This document shows, piece by piece, positions 5,310 through 5,999 of a DNA stretch of 5,999 bases. The DNA is taken from assembly GCA_000434115.1 (NCBI GenBank), contig FR893977.1, positions 53,741 to 59,739 on the forward strand. Direction: 5' to 3'. A program made the translations under genes and the position numbers. The notes beneath the pieces were generated by a model, which saw nothing but the letters and a program-made list of their open reading frames with translations, was not told the origin of the DNA and searched no databases. The stretch is from Roseburia sp. CAG:309. GTDB lineage: Bacteria > Bacillota > Clostridia > Lachnospirales > Lachnospiraceae. Position 1 is the first letter of the stretch. Each line of letters begins with the position of its first letter.

Positions 5310-5999
5310 AAAATTTATGGTCATCCTTATTCGCCTGCCACGATGTCCAATATTTCCAAGGCTGTGGCTGATCAAGCGGAAAACTTTCACAAGCGTCAGT
5401 TGTCCGAACGATATGCTGTCATCTTTATGGATGTCACATATCTTAATGTACGTCGAGACAGCGTGGCTAAAGAGCCGCTCCACGTGCTTCTTGGCATTAC
5501 GCCGGATGAAACCAGAGAAGTTTTGGATTACGCACTCTATCCGACGGAGACCGCAGCGAATTACGAGGAGATGATGGAATCCATCAAAAAACGCGGTGTG
5601 AAGCAGGTGCTGCTGTTTGCTTCGGATGGGTTAGCCGGAATGCGTGATGCTGTCAAACGACAGTTTCCGGAAGCAGAGCATCAGCAGTGCCGGGTTCGTC
5701 TTTCACGTACGGTTGCCAGATATATTCGCAATAAGGATCTTCGAACGTGCCAAGGAAAGTCTGTATTCGTTTTACAAATTTCCGGAGGCAATCCGAAAAA
5801 GCATTTATACTACAAATATGATTGAGAGGAGCAACAAAGGTCTGAAGCATAAGTCCAAGGTCAAAGAGCAGTTTCCTAATAAAGATGCACTTGAGCGCTT
5901 CGTATGCTGCTATTATTGTGATCTGAATCGTTCCTACTCTGAGCGGACGCAACGTAGCTTCTGTCAAGCCTCTGCCGAAATACTACAACTGTTTGAAGA
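5310..5999 (+). pseudogene. IS256-family transposase, copy B: catalytic core fused out of frame to the C-terminal part, N-terminus absent
   Basis: The copy begins in mid-gene at K-I-Y-G-H-P-Y-S-P-A-T-M-S-N-I-S, sharing the A residues of copy A's TAA. It continues through the first catalytic Asp in I-F-M-D-V-T-Y-L-N-V-R-R-D (Asp codon 5430-5432), the second in F-A-S-D-G-L-A-G-M-R-D (5625-5627) and H-Q-Q-C-R-V-R-L-S-R-T-V-A-R-Y-I-R-N-K-D. The two Asp are 65 residues apart, as expected for IS256. At 5735-5741 it switches to the C-terminal exon in another frame, dropping about 45-50 codons; the core frame therefore ends at a TGA near 5823. The Glu (5824-5826) follows in the shifted frame and the exon is open to the edge. 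The usual Trp of the family's H-Q-Q-C-W-V-H is Arg here. No start codon or binding site of its own. Non-functional as written. Confidence 0.87.
5735..5999 (+). repeat. 265-bp direct repeat, second copy (transposase C-terminal exon)
   Basis: Partner of 5037-5301, about 94% identical with 17 mismatches and no gaps. It begins precisely at GGATCTT, the junction point of copy B, and is cut by the window edge a few codons before the expected stop. Confidence 0.92.

Larger units (their letters stand above)
4588..5311 (+). pseudogene. IS256-family transposase, copy A: N- and C-terminal parts joined, catalytic core missing
   Basis: The N-terminal 113 codons (MPNLNTELMTALLK to L-Y-K-K-G-I-T) are normal for IS256-family transposases, including G-N-S-R-N-G-F-Y-E-R and V-P-R-D-R-N-G. 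After the codon at about 4924 the sequence jumps to a 38-base duplicate of codons 23-35, then directly to the C-terminal region E-D-E-A-G ... Y-G-K-R-Y-S-K-L-A-G-I-F-E-R, T-T-N-M-I-E-R-S-N-K-G, ending at TAA 5309-5311. The jump changes frame, so translation from 4588 stops at 4951-4953. The C-terminal part lies in a different frame, running from about 4925 to the stop. The family's catalytic triad is D-D-E: only the Glu (codon 5126-5128) remains, and both Asp and roughly 170 residues are gone, judging from a usual length near 400. I chose 4588 over the ATG at 4549 because of its AAGAGG site and the family N-terminus. Non-functional; origin by deletion, template switching or assembly error is open. 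Confidence 0.88.
4480..5999 (+). mobile_element. Rearranged IS256-family insertion sequence cluster, right side beyond the window
   Basis: Two incomplete IS256-family transposase copies in the same orientation fill this stretch. The left end is estimated near 4480, where GTGTATAAT and TTTGTGTAAA appear between the LRR stop codon and the transposase leader. I could not verify terminal inverted repeats, because the first copy ends at its own stop codon with no right end and the second copy reaches the window edge. No target duplication can be assigned. The left boundary is uncertain by tens of bases. Confidence 0.7.

Noticed and set aside
4880..5311. A 143-codon frame from an ATG at 4880 carrying the transposase C-terminus
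   Set aside because: Its first 15 codons are the N-terminal transposase sequence read out of frame. It has no binding site of its own, so it is a by-product of the rearrangement.
5256..5825. A 189-codon frame from a GTG at 5256 containing the transposase core
   Set aside because: It starts inside copy A's C-terminal exon in the wrong frame and ends in frameshifted sequence; the real homology begins at 5310.

Overview
The window looks like a low-GC Gram-positive gut or rumen anaerobe of the Clostridia, most likely a Lachnospiraceae member. The support is AGGAGG-type ribosome binding sites, moderate-to-low GC, and a secreted Big_2/leucine-rich-repeat protein of a kind common in that group. This placement is inference; no rRNA or marker gene is present.

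Layout. Positions 1-1417 are transcribed leftwards: a YihX-like HAD hydrolase (812-1417), and overlapping its 3' end by 16 bases, the start of a membrane-anchored MutS-family protein (1-827) that runs off the left edge. Positions 1418-1739 hold divergent promoter candidates, a perfect 9-bp inverted repeat and what may be the tail of a decayed gene. A MATE-family multidrug/cation antiporter (1740-3119) follows on the plus strand. After a 70-base gap comes a secreted protein (3190-4431) with a signal peptide, a Big_2 Ig-like domain, a Thr/Pro linker and a very regular 21-residue, cysteine-bearing IRREKO-type leucine-rich repeat array.

From about 4480 to the right edge lies an IS256-family insertion sequence region that is scrambled. 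The first transposase copy has its N-terminus joined to its C-terminus without the catalytic core, and a 38-base duplicate of its own early coding sequence sits at the junction. Immediately after its stop codon a second partial copy starts in mid-gene. It carries the two catalytic aspartates and then skips, in another frame, to a second version of the C-terminal exon. Neither copy can make a complete DDE transposase. The module order is N - n' - C - core - C'.

No pathway links all the genes. The HAD/MutS-like pair is a probable translationally coupled operon. The MATE and LRR genes may be co-transcribed, but no evident function unites them. I see no convincing new defence or other novel system. 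The most unusual structure is the shuffled IS256 cluster, for which misassembly of a multicopy repeat is a serious alternative to biological rearrangement.
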